A DNA stretch of 64,000 nt, taken from contig SSNP01000035.1 of the NCBI GenBank assembly GCA_006937955.1, positions 124,001 through 188,000 on the forward strand, given 5' to 3'. The notes under the pieces were generated by a model. That model was not told the DNA's origin. It saw only the letters and a list, made by a program, of their open reading frames with translations, and did not search any database. The position numbers and the translations under genes are program-made. This DNA comes from Pachypanchax playfairii. Lineage: Eukaryota > Chordata > Actinopteri > Cyprinodontiformes > Aplocheilidae. This document shows, piece by piece, positions 1 through 12,872 of the stretch (within the stretch, counting starts at the first letter, position 1; the number at the start of each line of letters is the position of its first letter).

Positions 1-3000
1 TAATATTGAAAGGGTGGTTTACTATTCCTGTGTGGGTTCATCACACTACTACGTACTACTACAATCATAAAGGGCCATTTTGATACCTTCATATGTCATT
101 TTAAGAGTTAAAGGAAAGAAACCCTTGTTTTTCTCATATCGCCATACAAGTTAATGCCCATGTTTACTTGATTAAATCATTGGTCATGTGACTGCAAGCT
201 ATAGTTACAGTTCATTCAGTAGCTAATGGCTTTGATGCCATCTATACAATTATTTTTTTGTGTTTACCTTGATGCCAACATATGTCAATTTGATGCTATA
301 GATACTGAGAGTTCCAGCACTTTATTAAAAGTGTTTAACGAACCGTTTCACTGGATTAAAAGTTATTTATCAAGAGTTTATCAACAACCTGCAACATTTA
401 TAGTCATGTCTTGGTAATATTAAAATAAATGCAGGAGGTAATGTTTGGAGAACATAGTATGGCAGAAAGAAGAACAATGCAAAGAGTTTCAATTCATGAC
501 AGTCCAGTTGTGCTTTTAATAACATCCATCTATCCCTTTCTCTACCCAGTAGTTCCTGTTTATTGTCAAGGGGAACAAGCACCAATTTCCGACAGGCATT
601 GGTTAGCAGGCGGGGTACACCTTGCACTAGTTGGCAGTCCAATGCAGGGTCTCGTAGGGGGGAACAGCTCACTTTAGAATTACCTATCATGCATGTTATT
701 GGTCTTGCAGGAAACACATGCATGCATGAAAAACATCCAAACTCTACACAGAAAGGTCAATGATAATAGTTGAAGCCAAGATGTTCTTGCTGCAAGAAAA
801 ACAGTGTTAAGCAACTGTGCAACCTTGTGCTTCTGGTCCATTGTATTTTTTTCTAAAAAGCTCATAAAGAGAGGACTCATCAATACATCATCATTACAAA
901 TTAGCAGTTCAGAAGTGAGTACTTTAACACTTTAAAACATGATATCATTGGATGCATAATGATATTTTTTCTTTGTACAGCTGCACAAAGTACATGGGTA
1001 GAGACTGTCGCAGTATTTGAAGGTGTTGCTGCATTTTTATTCTAAAAAAATAAATCTTCTGAAGACTGTGACCCTGAATTTTTAACACACAGTTTGACAA
1101 GTCAACACAGTCTTATGCAGGTGTCATTGGCAATCTGCCCAGAGCCTCAGCTGCAAAAGTTTTAACGTCACCTGTTTGAATGTTTCTTATAAATTTATTA
1201 TAACTAAAATATCTGAGCATTTATACTTATTGATTAACAACATTTGCTGTAGGTGCAATGTGCCTAGCAAACGGCATTTCGATTTATGGTAATTTTGCAA
1301 TTGTGCAAATAAATTATTTTCCATTATTTCAATATGACAAAATATTTGATGGCCATTTGAAAATTAGTTATTACAACAACTGACTGTGAATACCATCATC
1401 AGACAAATTTAGACAGAAACAGAAATAAAGCTTCTTCAATGTTCATAACTTTTGCATTTATGACAGATTACATAAATCCTAAATAAAGTGTTACGTATCT
1501 TCTGTAAGGAGAGGGACCACTACAACACTGCTAATGAAAAGGCAATCAACTTTTTCATGCTTAAAATAACTAAAAAACATAAAGCCTTGGTCTCAGTGAC
1601 TGGTACAAATCCACTGTTAGTATAAATCTCCCATTTCCCTCAACATCTGTAGTTCGTGAACATTCATGAGGGCAGCACTAGTTACTACATGTACTTCTTA
1701 TGGCTGTGGCATCAATACCTTGATGAATCCTTGAGAATGAGATGATGTTCTGTCATATGCTAGCTGCAGAGTTCTTGCTCTCTTCATGTGTATTGGAACC
1801 TTCCTTCGGTCTACCGATGACAATGTTATAAATATTTTTGTTATAAGGTGCAACTCACAACAAATTCAAGCTGTTGTTGTGAAGAGCCTCCAGCTGTCAG
1901 CAGATTTTGTCAGAAAGATACAGTGGAGGTCCAGTTTCTCCAAAATGTTGTGTGTTGATCATTACGTCTGCTCGGAAATTTGTGGAATATTTTCTAATTT
2001 TCAGGATGAGGCAGCACCACTGCAGCCAAATCCAGAATAAGTTCCATGAGGTGGACTGTGAGATGAAAGAGATCATAACACCTTTGCTAAGCTGTTTCAC
2101 TGTGTTGCTTCATGCATCATGAAAAATGAGAAGTGTAATTTTCTGGAATCAACAGCTTTTTGTAACAGTATATTTTATATCCATGTGAAAACATGCAGTT
2201 TTCTACAATTAAAAAAGTAAATAATAAAGTAGATAAAAAATACATAAACCTTGATCATGGCGTACTTTGCTCAAGTTGTTTTGAAGGCAGCACTAGCATT
2301 CCTACGCCGACGGTTTGCGTGGCGCATTAGTCAAAAATCTTGAAGCAGACCACCAAACTGGCAATGAACTTCTGAATGGGACACTAACACTAGACGTTTA
2401 TAGGGCTGCTGTAACGCTGCATTAAGGAAGCAGTAGGAAACGGTTCAAAATTAATTAGTAATTCATTCCCAGGTGTTAGAATGGGTCTTTGTTACCAAGC
2501 CTTATGTGAATTGTTACATAAATATAGACATAACTGTATATGTAGACATATACATAAACATTCAAAAGACGTTTAACACTTCTTTTTCAACAACTCCACA
2601 CTGACATTTATCAAGTTTTAAGTTAAAAAACTCATTTCAGCACATAGTCATACATTAAATGATTCTATCCTTTTGTCTTACGTTTAACTGCATTGAAATA
2701 AATGAATCAAGATAATACATTTTTAGACATAAATCATTAAATGTAGATACAGCTTAAATGAATAATTTTCTTTCCCATGAACAAAGCATGTTGTGACAAC
2801 TTGTAATATTTATGATTCCCCTCCATTGTCCTAAACTAATACCTCCACATTCTCTGATTTCTCAAATGTTCTGTTAATAATGCCTCTAAGCACTCTGGTT
2901 CATCCTGTGGTGAACCAATTATTGCTCATTAAATTGTGGAAAAGGGTGAACTCAGAGAAAAAGTGCATCACTGGTTGCAGCTAAATTATTAAACAAGAGT

Positions 3001-5229
3001 TCTGTGACTAAACACAGAATACAAGAAAATGCAGTGAAAACTGTAGTGTGCAACTATTTAAGATTTAAATAATTGACCGTATCACATTTGCAGTGCAGTT
3101 ATGTCTCATATTACCAAAACTATGGACAAAATCCATATGACCTACATTAAAAATGATTACTGTTTAAATAATCAAATTACCAAATAATCATCAGTGAAAG
3201 TGCATATCAAATATTGCACTGTTAAAAATATTCCTATGAAGAAATTGTGTACACATGAATTGTACAATAAGCAAACGATGTGAAGGAATATAAAATGACA
3301 TTTCCAAGATGTAGATACAATTATTTTGATGACAAGTTTTATTTTCTGTTATGAAACAATTATGTTAAATTTACAGTTTTTGTTTTTACCTTATTGCACT
3401 CTATTTATAAAACACCTATAAATAGGGGTGGTCTGAAAATAAAAATAAAAACATATTTAAAATACAAATAGAAAAATTATACAAGTTGAAAACTAACTAC
3501 ATAATGATAAAATCAGACATGAGCACAGAAAACAATCAGGTCTGTCTGTGTTAAAAGCCAGGAAATAATATTTATATTTAAACAGGATTTAAAAGTTGTT
3601 AATGAAGACGCCTGTCTAACCTGAAATCAACAAGCTTTCCACATTTCAGAACAGCACTGCAAACTTTCTTTCACACCTGGATTTACAAAGCACCTTAGAG
3701 ACTTGTAGCAGCCACTGATCTGCTGACCTAAGAGTACGTGACAGTGTGTCAAAGAGACAATCAGAGAGAAAACAGAGAGTCAAACAGTTAACAGACAGAC
3801 TTAAAAACAAATAAAATATGTTTAAAAGATCTCCTGAGTGAACTGTGAGGCCAGGATTGCAGACACGCCCTATGTGGTCATCCATAAATAGAGTAGTGTT
3901 TTGAATACACCAATTAACTGAAAATATTTTTACTTGCAATATTTCTGCAATGTTGCAACTCTAACAAGTCACCAGCAGCCACAGCCCAGCAAAATACAAG
4001 CTACCTTTGAATGTAGAAGTTTAATGGCTAATATTCTGACTTGAAAGAGTAGATAAAACATGTGTAAAAAAGGTGTATTAATGGGGGCTACATTCTAATT
4101 CTGCAAATGAGAATGTTGATTTAGTTAAAAACTTTTTACATGTATATCATTCTTTAAGTGGAAAGCAGCCCTTATTAATACACCTGTGTGACTTTCTTAC
4201 TCTTTTGAGTAAAAACATCATGGAACAGCTGGTATTAACTCAAAACTCTGCTACAATAATCTTCTGAAACAACAGACAGTTAATATGCAAACTCACTGGG
4301 ACAAATGGTGGTTATTAGGGTTATACACCTCGCATTTCACTATAGAACAAAAATCTAAGTCTTGTACTAATGACTCCTCGCTGAAACAGCACGGGCAGCC
4401 TGTTTACAACAACTAAGTAATTAAATTCTTGCCAGTTACAGCAGTGACTAATCTCTGTGCTGACGGACGATGCACTGATTAGGACTCATAAAAGCTTCTC
4501 GTAGTGTGATAGAAATGTATGTGATTTGATATCAAACAGCTACTTGATAACAGTGTAAAAAAAATGAGTTTCAGTTTAAACAAGTTTCAGTTTAAGTGGC
4601 CAAAATTCTGCAACTCCATATCTAACTTTGTAAAACAGCTTAAAAATCAATTAAAATTTCAATAAAAGTTCAAATTTGTTTTAAAGTTTAACAGTGTGAA
4701 AAATATATCATTAAATCTGCCATAAATTTATGAAAACATTTGTTTTCCTCTTTGTTTTTAGATGTGAATTTTCTTTTTTTCCTGTTGTTGCTTTCTATTC
4801 TGATGTTTTGATGGTTTTCAGTCATCCATATGTTTTTTTTATCCTTTCAATTTTGTTTTATATTTCCTGAAAATTTTAGAATCAGCAGACTGGTAACAAC
4901 CAGTGTTTTTGACATACAGTAATTCATACTGCACCTTATGAAAAAGATTTAACATTTCCTCCAACAGTGCTTTGTTAAGAACATATTTCCTGTCAATCAG
5001 TCAGATTTAACAATCTGTCAGAGAAACATTTTTATGTGTATTTGTTTTGAAAAAACAAACTGTGTCTGACATTGTGAAACCACATACACAATAACTACAC
5101 GGCTTGTGCGTTACTGTAATATGTAATAAAAAAACACTGGAATGTTAACGCAGCACATGACTGACTAGAGAACAAGAACAGTATTTTGACAATTTCCTGG
5201 AGGGATATTAAAGAAGTGTTGCAGCACAT
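1..5229. other. Non-coding DNA without a recognised gene
   Basis: AT-rich sequence. Only a fragment of the dispersed teleost repeat (about 590-665) is recognised. Overlapping ORFs at 1,786-2,122 (+) look slightly coding-like but show no domain or family I know. If the minus-strand gene at 12.6 kb extends this way, part of this is intron. Confidence 0.5.
590..665 (-). repeat. Fragment of dispersed teleost repeat
   Basis: The stretch GGCGGGGTACACCTTGCA and the following CAGTCCAATGCAGGGTC are the reverse complement of the part that reads GACCTGTCCATGGTGTAACC in the copies at 25.4 kb and 58.0 kb. It is degenerate. Confidence 0.55.
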
Positions 5230-5420
5230 AAACCACTCATTACAAAGATGAATGCACATTTGAAGGTTCAGTGGTGCAAAAACCACAGGCACTGGTCTTC
5301 AGAGATGTGGAAAAAGTGATACGGTCAGATGAGTCATTCCTCAAGCAAACCAGTATGTATTGTCAAACACAAAGAGAAAAGCCTGTTTTAGCCATGCAAC
5401 AGGGGATCCAGTCCTTCCCT
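5230..5420 (+). pseudogene. Tc1-like transposase relic, frameshifted
   Basis: From 5,248 one frame reads NAHLKVQWCKNHRHWSSE then MWKK, a hallmark stretch of fish Tc1-like transposases. The homology then continues in a second frame as EKVIRSDESF, where the family has KVIWSDESSF with the second catalytic aspartate. A net frameshift lies in the A-run at about 5,311-5,316, and the trailing part (to about 5,420) is degraded. Intact members are about 340 residues, so this is a dead internal fragment. I could not see its terminal inverted repeats. Confidence 0.8.
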
Positions 5421-6835
5421 TGGAGAAAAAAAATTACAGCAAACCAGAGTTAAGTTGTTGTTGTTTTCTGTTTGTTTTTGTTTTCAAATGATCAGCTTTA
5501 TCCTCTGACAAATTATTTCTGTCCTGAAGGAGTTTGTCTCTCCCATGAAGATTCTGGCTCCACTCTAACAGCCAAGAACAGTCACTTGGCTGAAAGACTA
5601 TTGGAATAATGTAAACCACTGGCTACAGCAATCGCATTAACCCCAGTCAGCACTTTTGGAAAATTTTGGACAAACTTTTAATGTAAAAGCACTCTTCACT
5701 ATCACCACTGAAACATGTTCAGATGTGTTAGCTTCCTCTGTTGAGATCGAAATACATATCCAATCAGTAGCAGGAAGTGTTGCCAACTGACTCTGACAGA
5801 AAGTAGCTGAAGTTGACCCAGAATGTAGGTAAATCTCACCAAATGATGTCACACACTAGTTTGCATATTAAGGACCTCATTACATCAGCGCTTTTTTGTG
5901 CTTTTTAATGAAAAGTTGTCTAAATTTAAAAAAGCTTTTTAAGGTTGATCGATTCTCTACAGAATTTAAACGGGAGGTTTGAAACATGAAGGTGGAGAGT
6001 AATGTTTGTGTCTGGCTTATTAAAGAAAGATCGGTCTTATAATGCCTTTCTTTTTTTACTTTTAAACATTACATTTGTAAAACAACTTTGTGAGTGGATG
6101 AGAAACTGAGAAAGGATCGGTCAGTTGCTGTTGTGTGATCGTGGTATGTGCACATATGCACATCATTCCCTTTCTGAACGTTTGGGAGGAAGTACCATGG
6201 TCTGAGCAGCCTGGGTCTCTAATCGGCGAGAAATATCGGTGACAAAGCTCTACATAAAGTAGCTAAGGCATGTCAGAAATGTTGTTAGATTTATCGCTAG
6301 GTACTTTTTTTGGGGAAAAAAAGTTGTTAAGAGGGTCTGAAAACATAGCTAAGTTGGCAACAGTGGTAACATTGCCCTTAAGTTATCAGATACAGCATGT
6401 ACAGTTTATTTTCGCCTTGTTTTATGTTAAAACTCTGAGTTACCACTTACCAAGTGTGACACATTTACTATTTCTACCAGCACAAATGTTTTGGCAGACA
6501 ACTCAGTTATTCAATTATTCATTGCGAATTTTTATGACTTCACAGCTTTGGTCAATTACACTTTGTAATTCTTTGTAGGTCCATGTACCTGTCAGTGCTA
6601 CAACTAGTGTTGCAACAACATTCACTGCTGATGAAAATGTCAAGACATGTTTGTTACTTGAGGGAAATGTTAATTCTCTAACGAGTCTTTTTTAGATCAA
6701 TTTAATGGCAGGTCAAATAAGTTCCACTGCATAAATTAAGCATGTGTTCAGTGTCTATTTAGTTCTTTGTTAAATGCATGTCACTATTCAAGTACTCTGA
6801 AGTAAAATGTGTTCAAGATGTGGGCATTGCCTTTT

Positions 6836-6925
6836 ATTCAGTGACTGTGGGGATGGGCTCTAGCCTCCCTGCAACCTTGAACAAGACAAATCAGGTTTAG
6901 AAAATGAACAGATGGGTGGATGTTG
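6836..6925 (+). repeat. 3' fragment of dispersed teleost repeat
   Basis: It reads GTGGGGATGGGCTCTAGCCT, then CTTGAACAAGACAAATCAGG and ends ATGAACAGATGGGTGGATG. This follows the common tail of the family (GATAAGCGGGTTTAGATAATGGATGGGTGG in the 58.1 kb copy), with mutations. Confidence 0.6.
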
Positions 6926-7577
6926 GAGTACAAATATTTGTTTTGTGTAAACAGGGTATGAGCTTTGTAATCTCTGTTAATTTGCCAGTTTCAAAAGTCA
7001 AATAAACTAAAACATCTTTGTTTTGTACATCTGGTAAAAAGCTGGTCTCTTGAAGACAACATGAGATCCATTTTTTTAAGCAAGTGTAATGAAAAGTAAT
7101 CCATTACACACAGTCTCAACATTTGGAGAATAAACACTGATTTTATTTCAAATATCTTCACAGAACTCAGTACCCACAATGTGGCCTTGAATATAAAACA
7201 CATGGCTACTCTTCACCTCATTCTCATCTTGGTCCCTTTAATTACTTTCTCATTTGTTGGAGCCACCCAAGGTTCTGTTTATTGTAGCCCACTTCATTAC
7301 TGTCATGGGGCCTGTGTGGTTGCCATGGTGTGACCATTATGCCATGTCCCTTGAATTTTAATTATCATTCACTGCCTGATTTAAGCTGAGGACATTACCA
7401 GGCTGCACAAATATCCTTTTGTTCCATCTTGATGACCCTTCTCCTGAAAGTCATCTCTCTAATCATGTCTCTACTACAGATGTTGTTTAGTAAAACAGGA
7501 AAACATGTTCATTGTCTTTTCTAAGAATCTTCATACACACAAATATGTTGCACTGGAAGGGTCAAATCCTCAGCCAT

Positions 7578-7860
7578 GCAACAAACAAACAAACAAACAA
7601 ACACCCTCTCACATCAGATTCTCCACAAGCTCAGGAACTTTTAAATCTACTCTTAAAACGCACCTCTTCTCATTGGCTTTTAACAAGGTTTAATCGGATC
7701 GGTCTTATTAATGAGGTGTTTTATGTATTCTTGTATTTTTAGAGGTTTTTATCCTGTTTACTGCTGTTCTATTGTTTCTGTTATCTTATTGTACAGCACT
7801 TTAGTCAACCTTGGTTCATTTTAAATGTGCTTTATAAATAAACTTGACTTGACAAACAGA
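7578..7860 (+). mobile_element. LINE 3' end (RT C-terminus and tail)
   Basis: After an (ACAA)n run (7,581-7,603) one frame reads SGTFKSTLKTHLFSLAF, the typical C-terminal motif of fish non-LTR reverse transcriptases. It is followed by a 3' UTR ending TTATAAATAAACTTGACTTG, a tail shared by many fish LINE copies. The element is strongly 5'-truncated, as is usual for LINE insertions. The clade was not determined. Confidence 0.7.
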
Positions 7861-10800
7861 AAAACGGTAAAACCCACTTACCATCACTTCAGACATTTTA
7901 ACCACTTTCCGCCAACTTCATGTTCTGTCAAACAAAGCACTATTTGGGTAAAGATGTAAGCTCAAATAACCATAATTATTTTCCAAAAACATCATTAAAA
8001 TAAGAGGGTGCTAAAAAGGCATAAAAAACATTTAAAAAATCCTCCTAAACTCAAGAGATGAACCAGAACACCTTAGACAACCTAGCAGAAAAAATAAATT
8101 AAAAAATGAATTGAATTCTTAGGCTCTTTATTACCTGCAGCATGTCACAATGACAGACAGAATTAGGATTTATACTCAAAAAAGATGATCCTTAATGAGC
8201 TGTTAGCTAAACCTTGTATAGCAGGTGATCATCTAAAGGATGAGGCATGTCTCAGGTTTTGGTTTAGGTCTTTACTTGATGTTTTCCGTTTATTAAAGAC
8301 ATGGTTTTCAGATACTGTTTGTCTGCTGGAGAGGGCTTAGACCTGATGCTTCATTTATCTTCCACTGGTCCAAATTTCTCATTTTTAAACACAAACTTTA
8401 CAATCTGCTGTTCTCATCAGGTCCTGGACTGTAGATGAAAAAGCATCTGAAGCCCAAAGAAAAACTTTGAAAGACTTAGAGAAAGCCAGAATAACTACTG
8501 ATCTATTAATCAAGACCTCTCCCCAATACATATATAAAGTGGAAGCGCGGGAGCTTTGTTATAGTAAGCTTTATTCTATATTTTTTTATTTATCTGATTT
8601 CAAATATGAATATCTTTTTATCTTTGGATCTTGCACAGAAATAATTATTTGAAAAAGTGTAAAAATATAAAAACTAAAATTACTTCAGACTAATTTAACT
8701 ATACCAATATACATATTCATGACATGACAGAATAAACATGCTGAAACTATTGCCTGCACAGTCTTAGTGTGTGTGGTGTAAAAATACATAGAACCAAGTG
8801 GAGACCTAAAGCACAACTTAATGTGTTTGTGTTTTTAAGCAAAAACATCATGTGTTCATGGTATGCAATGAGCCGTATGCACCATTTTAATAGATCTGGA
8901 TTTTAACAGTTTTTTTTCTGTTATGATCCAGAGCCCTTCAGAAATAATCCAGGGCTCAAGCCCCAAAAGCCGAGCTCTAACTACACTGATAGTTGGAGTC
9001 AGAAAGTATCCAGTAAAACAAGATCCAATTACTGCCACGTAGTCGCCAAGACAGCTTTATGGTGCTGGGGGCATTTGCGGAAGAGCTAAAGCACAGCAGA
9101 GAGGAGGGGACTTCTAGTTATAACTATAATATTTATTCAGATATTCACAGTCTTCTCAACCTTCCTGAATTCTGTTTAATACAATTTGTTGATGTGTTAA
9201 GCTCTGTACTCAACAAGTGTTTAATTACGTGGAAAATAATGACCAAGATCATTGTTTCCATATTTAATTACTCCTGTTAATCATTTTTTGTTCAATCAAA
9301 GTGTGGACATCACTATTACCTCTTCAATAATTGGATCTAAATCCACACCTGCTCTGGATTTGACTGTTAGTAAGTTCATACATTTAATATTCAGCGGCAA
9401 TGTTTCTAAATACTTTGACAGTAAATACATTATGTTACCATCAAAACTTAGGTAGGGGCTCATCCACGAACATATCACTAGGAGTTTCTTAGAGTTATGG
9501 CAGATCTTCATAGCACCATTTTATTATCACTTAGTATATTAGTTGGATGTGAATGATAATCTGATAAGCTAAAGTGTTTATTAAATATTACATATTTACA
9601 TACCTAAATTTTTTTTTTAATTGAGATCAAAAACATTAATGAATATTTAATTGTAAATTGAAAGAAATCATCATGTCCAAAGAGTCTCCTGAGACAAGAC
9701 ACATAAAAGATCATATCAAGACAATGTGTCAAAAATGTTAGATAAAATAGCTGAAAGGGAAAATTTGAAAGTATGTGAAGGTGAATTGTCTGATTTGAAT
9801 GAAAGGAAAAAAAGAATGTGAACAAGTATTTTTCTTTTTTAGCCTCATAATCTGATCAGACGGTCGTATCTCATGGGGCTCGTGCCAATGCAGCCTTGTG
9901 TTCCACTTAAGTACTAATTGATTGGTGCAATGACATNATGGCTATGCGCCACTTTTTACATGCCCAGTGAAACCAGATCAATCCACTAAAACCAACCAAT
10001 ACTTCATTATAAAACTCTCATATGAACAAAGTCGGGCAATAAAAAGGTCATTTTTCCAAAGTATCGAAGTTATTTAGTATTAAGATTAATGTGTTTATTT
10101 CATGGTAGGTACAAATATTCACTGTAGTAGGGATATTTCAGCATTCATTAAATTAATAAATAATTGTATAAGTTTTAACATTGAGGAAAGAAAAAAGTGT
10201 CAGTGTTAAAGACAAAAACAAACATTAAAATCTGTCTTTTTTTTCAGTGTTCTTTTATTTTCTTACATCTGCCCATCACACTGTGAAGGGTATATGTAAC
10301 ATATGACATGCATCGTCTCCGTCTTGTTGATGAGATGATATTGAATTAAGAAAAGCAGGTCAAAGTATTGTGAAGGCTAGACAGCAGAGGCCATAATTCA
10401 TTTTGCTGCTGCATATTCACCTGTCAGAGGGTCTCTTCAATGTAATACCAATGCAAAAAAAACCTAGGTGTTGCAAATAATAAGCATAGTTTGGGTCCTT
10501 GACCTCTAAAATAAGAACAAAAAATAGCCCAAGGCAGGTGCCTGAGAAAACAATCAGCTATAGAGTACTTTGAGCTCTAGCTAAATGGAAAACCAAATTG
10601 GTCCACAGAATGAAATCATTCCTTCTTTTCAGCTGTAGTTTAATAACCAGAAAAAAATATAAATATATAAATGAAAAAGTACATAAAAAGGAAGTTATAC
10701 AAAAAAACCTCCTGTTTTTTTACAAGGTCTCCCAACAGTAGTCCATGTCTGAATTTCATAAGCAGTTTAAAATTAAATATTGTCATCCACAGCCAACTTT

Positions 10801-11869
10801 CATCCACAAACCTTTAAAACACAGCTTAAGACAAAAAATATATTGCATTACAGAGTCATTTCAACTATATAGTAAAGGAAAAGCGGATTTGTTCTCTTGC
10901 AATAGTTCAAACAGCAACTGCTGAAGAAGAAAAAGTGGATTCATTAGCTTCCTAATTTAATGGATACATAATTCATCCATTCATGTCAGAGCAATCCCAA
11001 ATCTTCTCTAAATTACTTTATTCTTATTACATTCACAAATAAATTATGAAGAATTTTTCAATTCCAAGGCATATAATGTTTTTTTTGCAGCAATTAAAAA
11101 TGAGCTACGTAAGTGAAGTTTCTCCTCCCAACAGACAAAATGTGAATCTGGAAAAACCCAATTTCAAACAAAAATTCAAAGTATCACTGTAAAGTTGTTG
11201 GCTTTGGGAAACTCTTTTAACAGTAAACAGCCGTCTACACGGATTATTTATCATCCTGAATGAAGAAATAAACTATCTAATAAAACACTGATTATATCTA
11301 TGTGGTCTGGTAATTACTTTTCATGACATTCCCTCTCAAGAGGTTGCAAACAATCTGTGCTGACCTGCCAAATTACCACCGAACTGCCTCCCTCTCCAAT
11401 TAGTATCTGAAAGGATGATGATGGTACACACTATTTTAAATTAAGGCTTGAAAGACAGAGTGTGTTTTAATGACTCCAAATGACACTAATGCAGGCAAAA
11501 CATCCAATACAACTCACATAAAGCAGGAACATAAGATTCTCTGTGGGCTATAAAGCTTATCAGCTCCCAGTCTGTAGTTGTATGACTCATAACATTGATA
11601 AACATTTTGGATGTAGGCAGAAACCTTGTCTTTCTGACATATCTCTGTAGCTTGTGAAGGAAAATAAATGTGTTTGTATCTTGTGTTCAACATTGCACAA
11701 CAGCGTTATTTTTCCAACCCGCAAAATTCCTTAACAAAAAACTCTGACTTCAAAGCGTTTGTCCTAAACGTATGTGCATTTCTCAGTAAGTACATTCTAC
11801 TAATTCACCACAAAGAGATGACAACACTGTTGAAGTGCTAACGGAAATGAGGAGAAAATGAAAGGGGAA
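7861..11869. other. Non-coding DNA, no gene seen
   Basis: AT-rich and mostly unique-looking. There is one ambiguous base (N) at 9,937. A GC-richer patch at about 8,930-9,100 has a partial internal inverted repeat (CCAGAGCCC and CCAGGGCTC motifs) that could be an old transposon, but I cannot assign it. Confidence 0.5.
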
Positions 11870-12010
11870 GTTTTACAATGAATGCATTCCCTGCTTGTGT
11901 TGTCTCGATGGAAAAGCGAGAGCTCCGGATTGCTTCACACTGCTCTCATTAAGGCTGTGGTGTCAGGCGCTGATCGAGAAAAGAGAATGATTTTATCAAC
12001 GGAATAATAC
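11870..12010. promoter_or_regulatory. Candidate conserved non-coding element near the minus-strand promoter
   Basis: A compact block that is richer in GC and CpG than its surroundings, about 0.6-0.8 kb into intron 1 of the minus-strand gene. It lacks repeat character and has no long ORF bounded by good splice sites in the required phase. An enhancer or an unrecognised exon are both possible. Confidence 0.25.
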
Positions 12011-12601
12011 GATCATTAAAACTTCCTCTGTCTTTATGTATTTCTCTCATTCATTTATTTTGTCCGTCACTCCACCTTCAGCTTTTCTTTTAAGCTGATG
12101 TTGCAGATAACGAATGCAGAAACACAAACAAGCACCTGCTCTTTTTAATGCACTGCAACATAAGTAGCCTTGTTCTTTCTCGCAGTTCCTGTCACTTCAA
12201 CTTCCACCCCAACCAGCACACAGCAAAAGTCCCAAAAAGCAATGTCGCCGCTATTCAGGAGGGATTGGAGGAAGAAAATTCAATGAATTACCACCACAAA
12301 AGGACAACTGTCTCTCAGCCTGCCCCAAACTGAGAAAGATAATAGCCTAGTTGAACAGATAAGCCCTTCCTTTCTCCTTTTAAGTCTTCCGTTATCCAAC
12401 ATGCTTAGAGCACAGAGAGCCTCTGCCAGGACAAAATAAGGCTTCAGTATCTGGCAAGACTGAACAGACCTTAAGATTAGTAAACCAAGATTTGCTAAAG
12501 GCATGCTTTGAACCTGGACCACCTTTTGTTTAGGAGTCTCTACAAGGGTGAAATTAAAAGGAAAACATGAACAAACAAACAAACTCTTATTTATTTCCTA
12601 C

Positions 12602-12663
12602 CTGGTGTTGATGCTCAAAGCTGGAAAGAGAAGCAGTAAGCAAACAGCTTGGATGAATTTCAT
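12602..12663 (-). CDS. First coding exon of an unidentified secreted or membrane protein (partial)
   Basis: Read on the minus strand, an ATG at 12,663 opens 20 codons, MKFIQAVCLLLLFPALSINT, plus two bases, then CAG followed by the donor GTAGGA (intron starts at 12,601). The peptide has the shape of a signal peptide: a short start with one lysine, a leucine-rich core, then a polar end suited to cleavage. Upstream lie a leader of about 180 nt and a well-formed promoter, which makes chance unlikely. The next exon must begin in phase 2. I looked for it to the left of 12,600 and found no convincing continuation, so the gene body probably has a long first intron or runs beyond the window. I cannot name the gene. 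It is divergent to lingo1, about 21.5 kb from the lingo1 leader exon. Confidence 0.6.
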
Positions 12664-12848
12664 AGCTGTCTCACACTCCCGTTTCTTGCTCCCTTCTCAG
12701 ATGCTTTTTGCCTTTCTGCTGTGTCTCTCTCCTCGCTCTCTAGCTCTCCCACTGGCTGCCTGGGTTTTTTAGCGCACTTTCATACACACACATACGCACA
12801 CACACTGAGACACACAAGCAGCGAGGCAGACAGATGCAACACAGTGGC
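12664..12848 (-). other. 5' untranslated leader of the minus-strand signal-peptide gene
   Basis: The block between the ATG and the expected transcription start (about 25-30 bp below the TATA-like box) is less AT-rich than its flanks. It contains a GAGA-rich stretch near the ATG and a CA/TG-rich run around 12,780-12,815. No in-frame upstream ATG directly precedes the start codon. The start of transcription is inferred from the TATA-like box only. Confidence 0.45.
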
Positions 12849-12872
12849 TTGGCGAGAGGGAGGATCTCTGGC

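Noticed and set aside
1115..1124. ATGCAG followed by GT, resembling the human LINGO1 leader end
   Set aside because: The donor context (GTGTCA) is poor and the better supported four-codon start at 34,418 explains the N-terminus.
7578..7603. Direct repeats that could suggest a CRISPR-like array
   Set aside because: A simple (ACAA)n run with no spacers, in a vertebrate genome.
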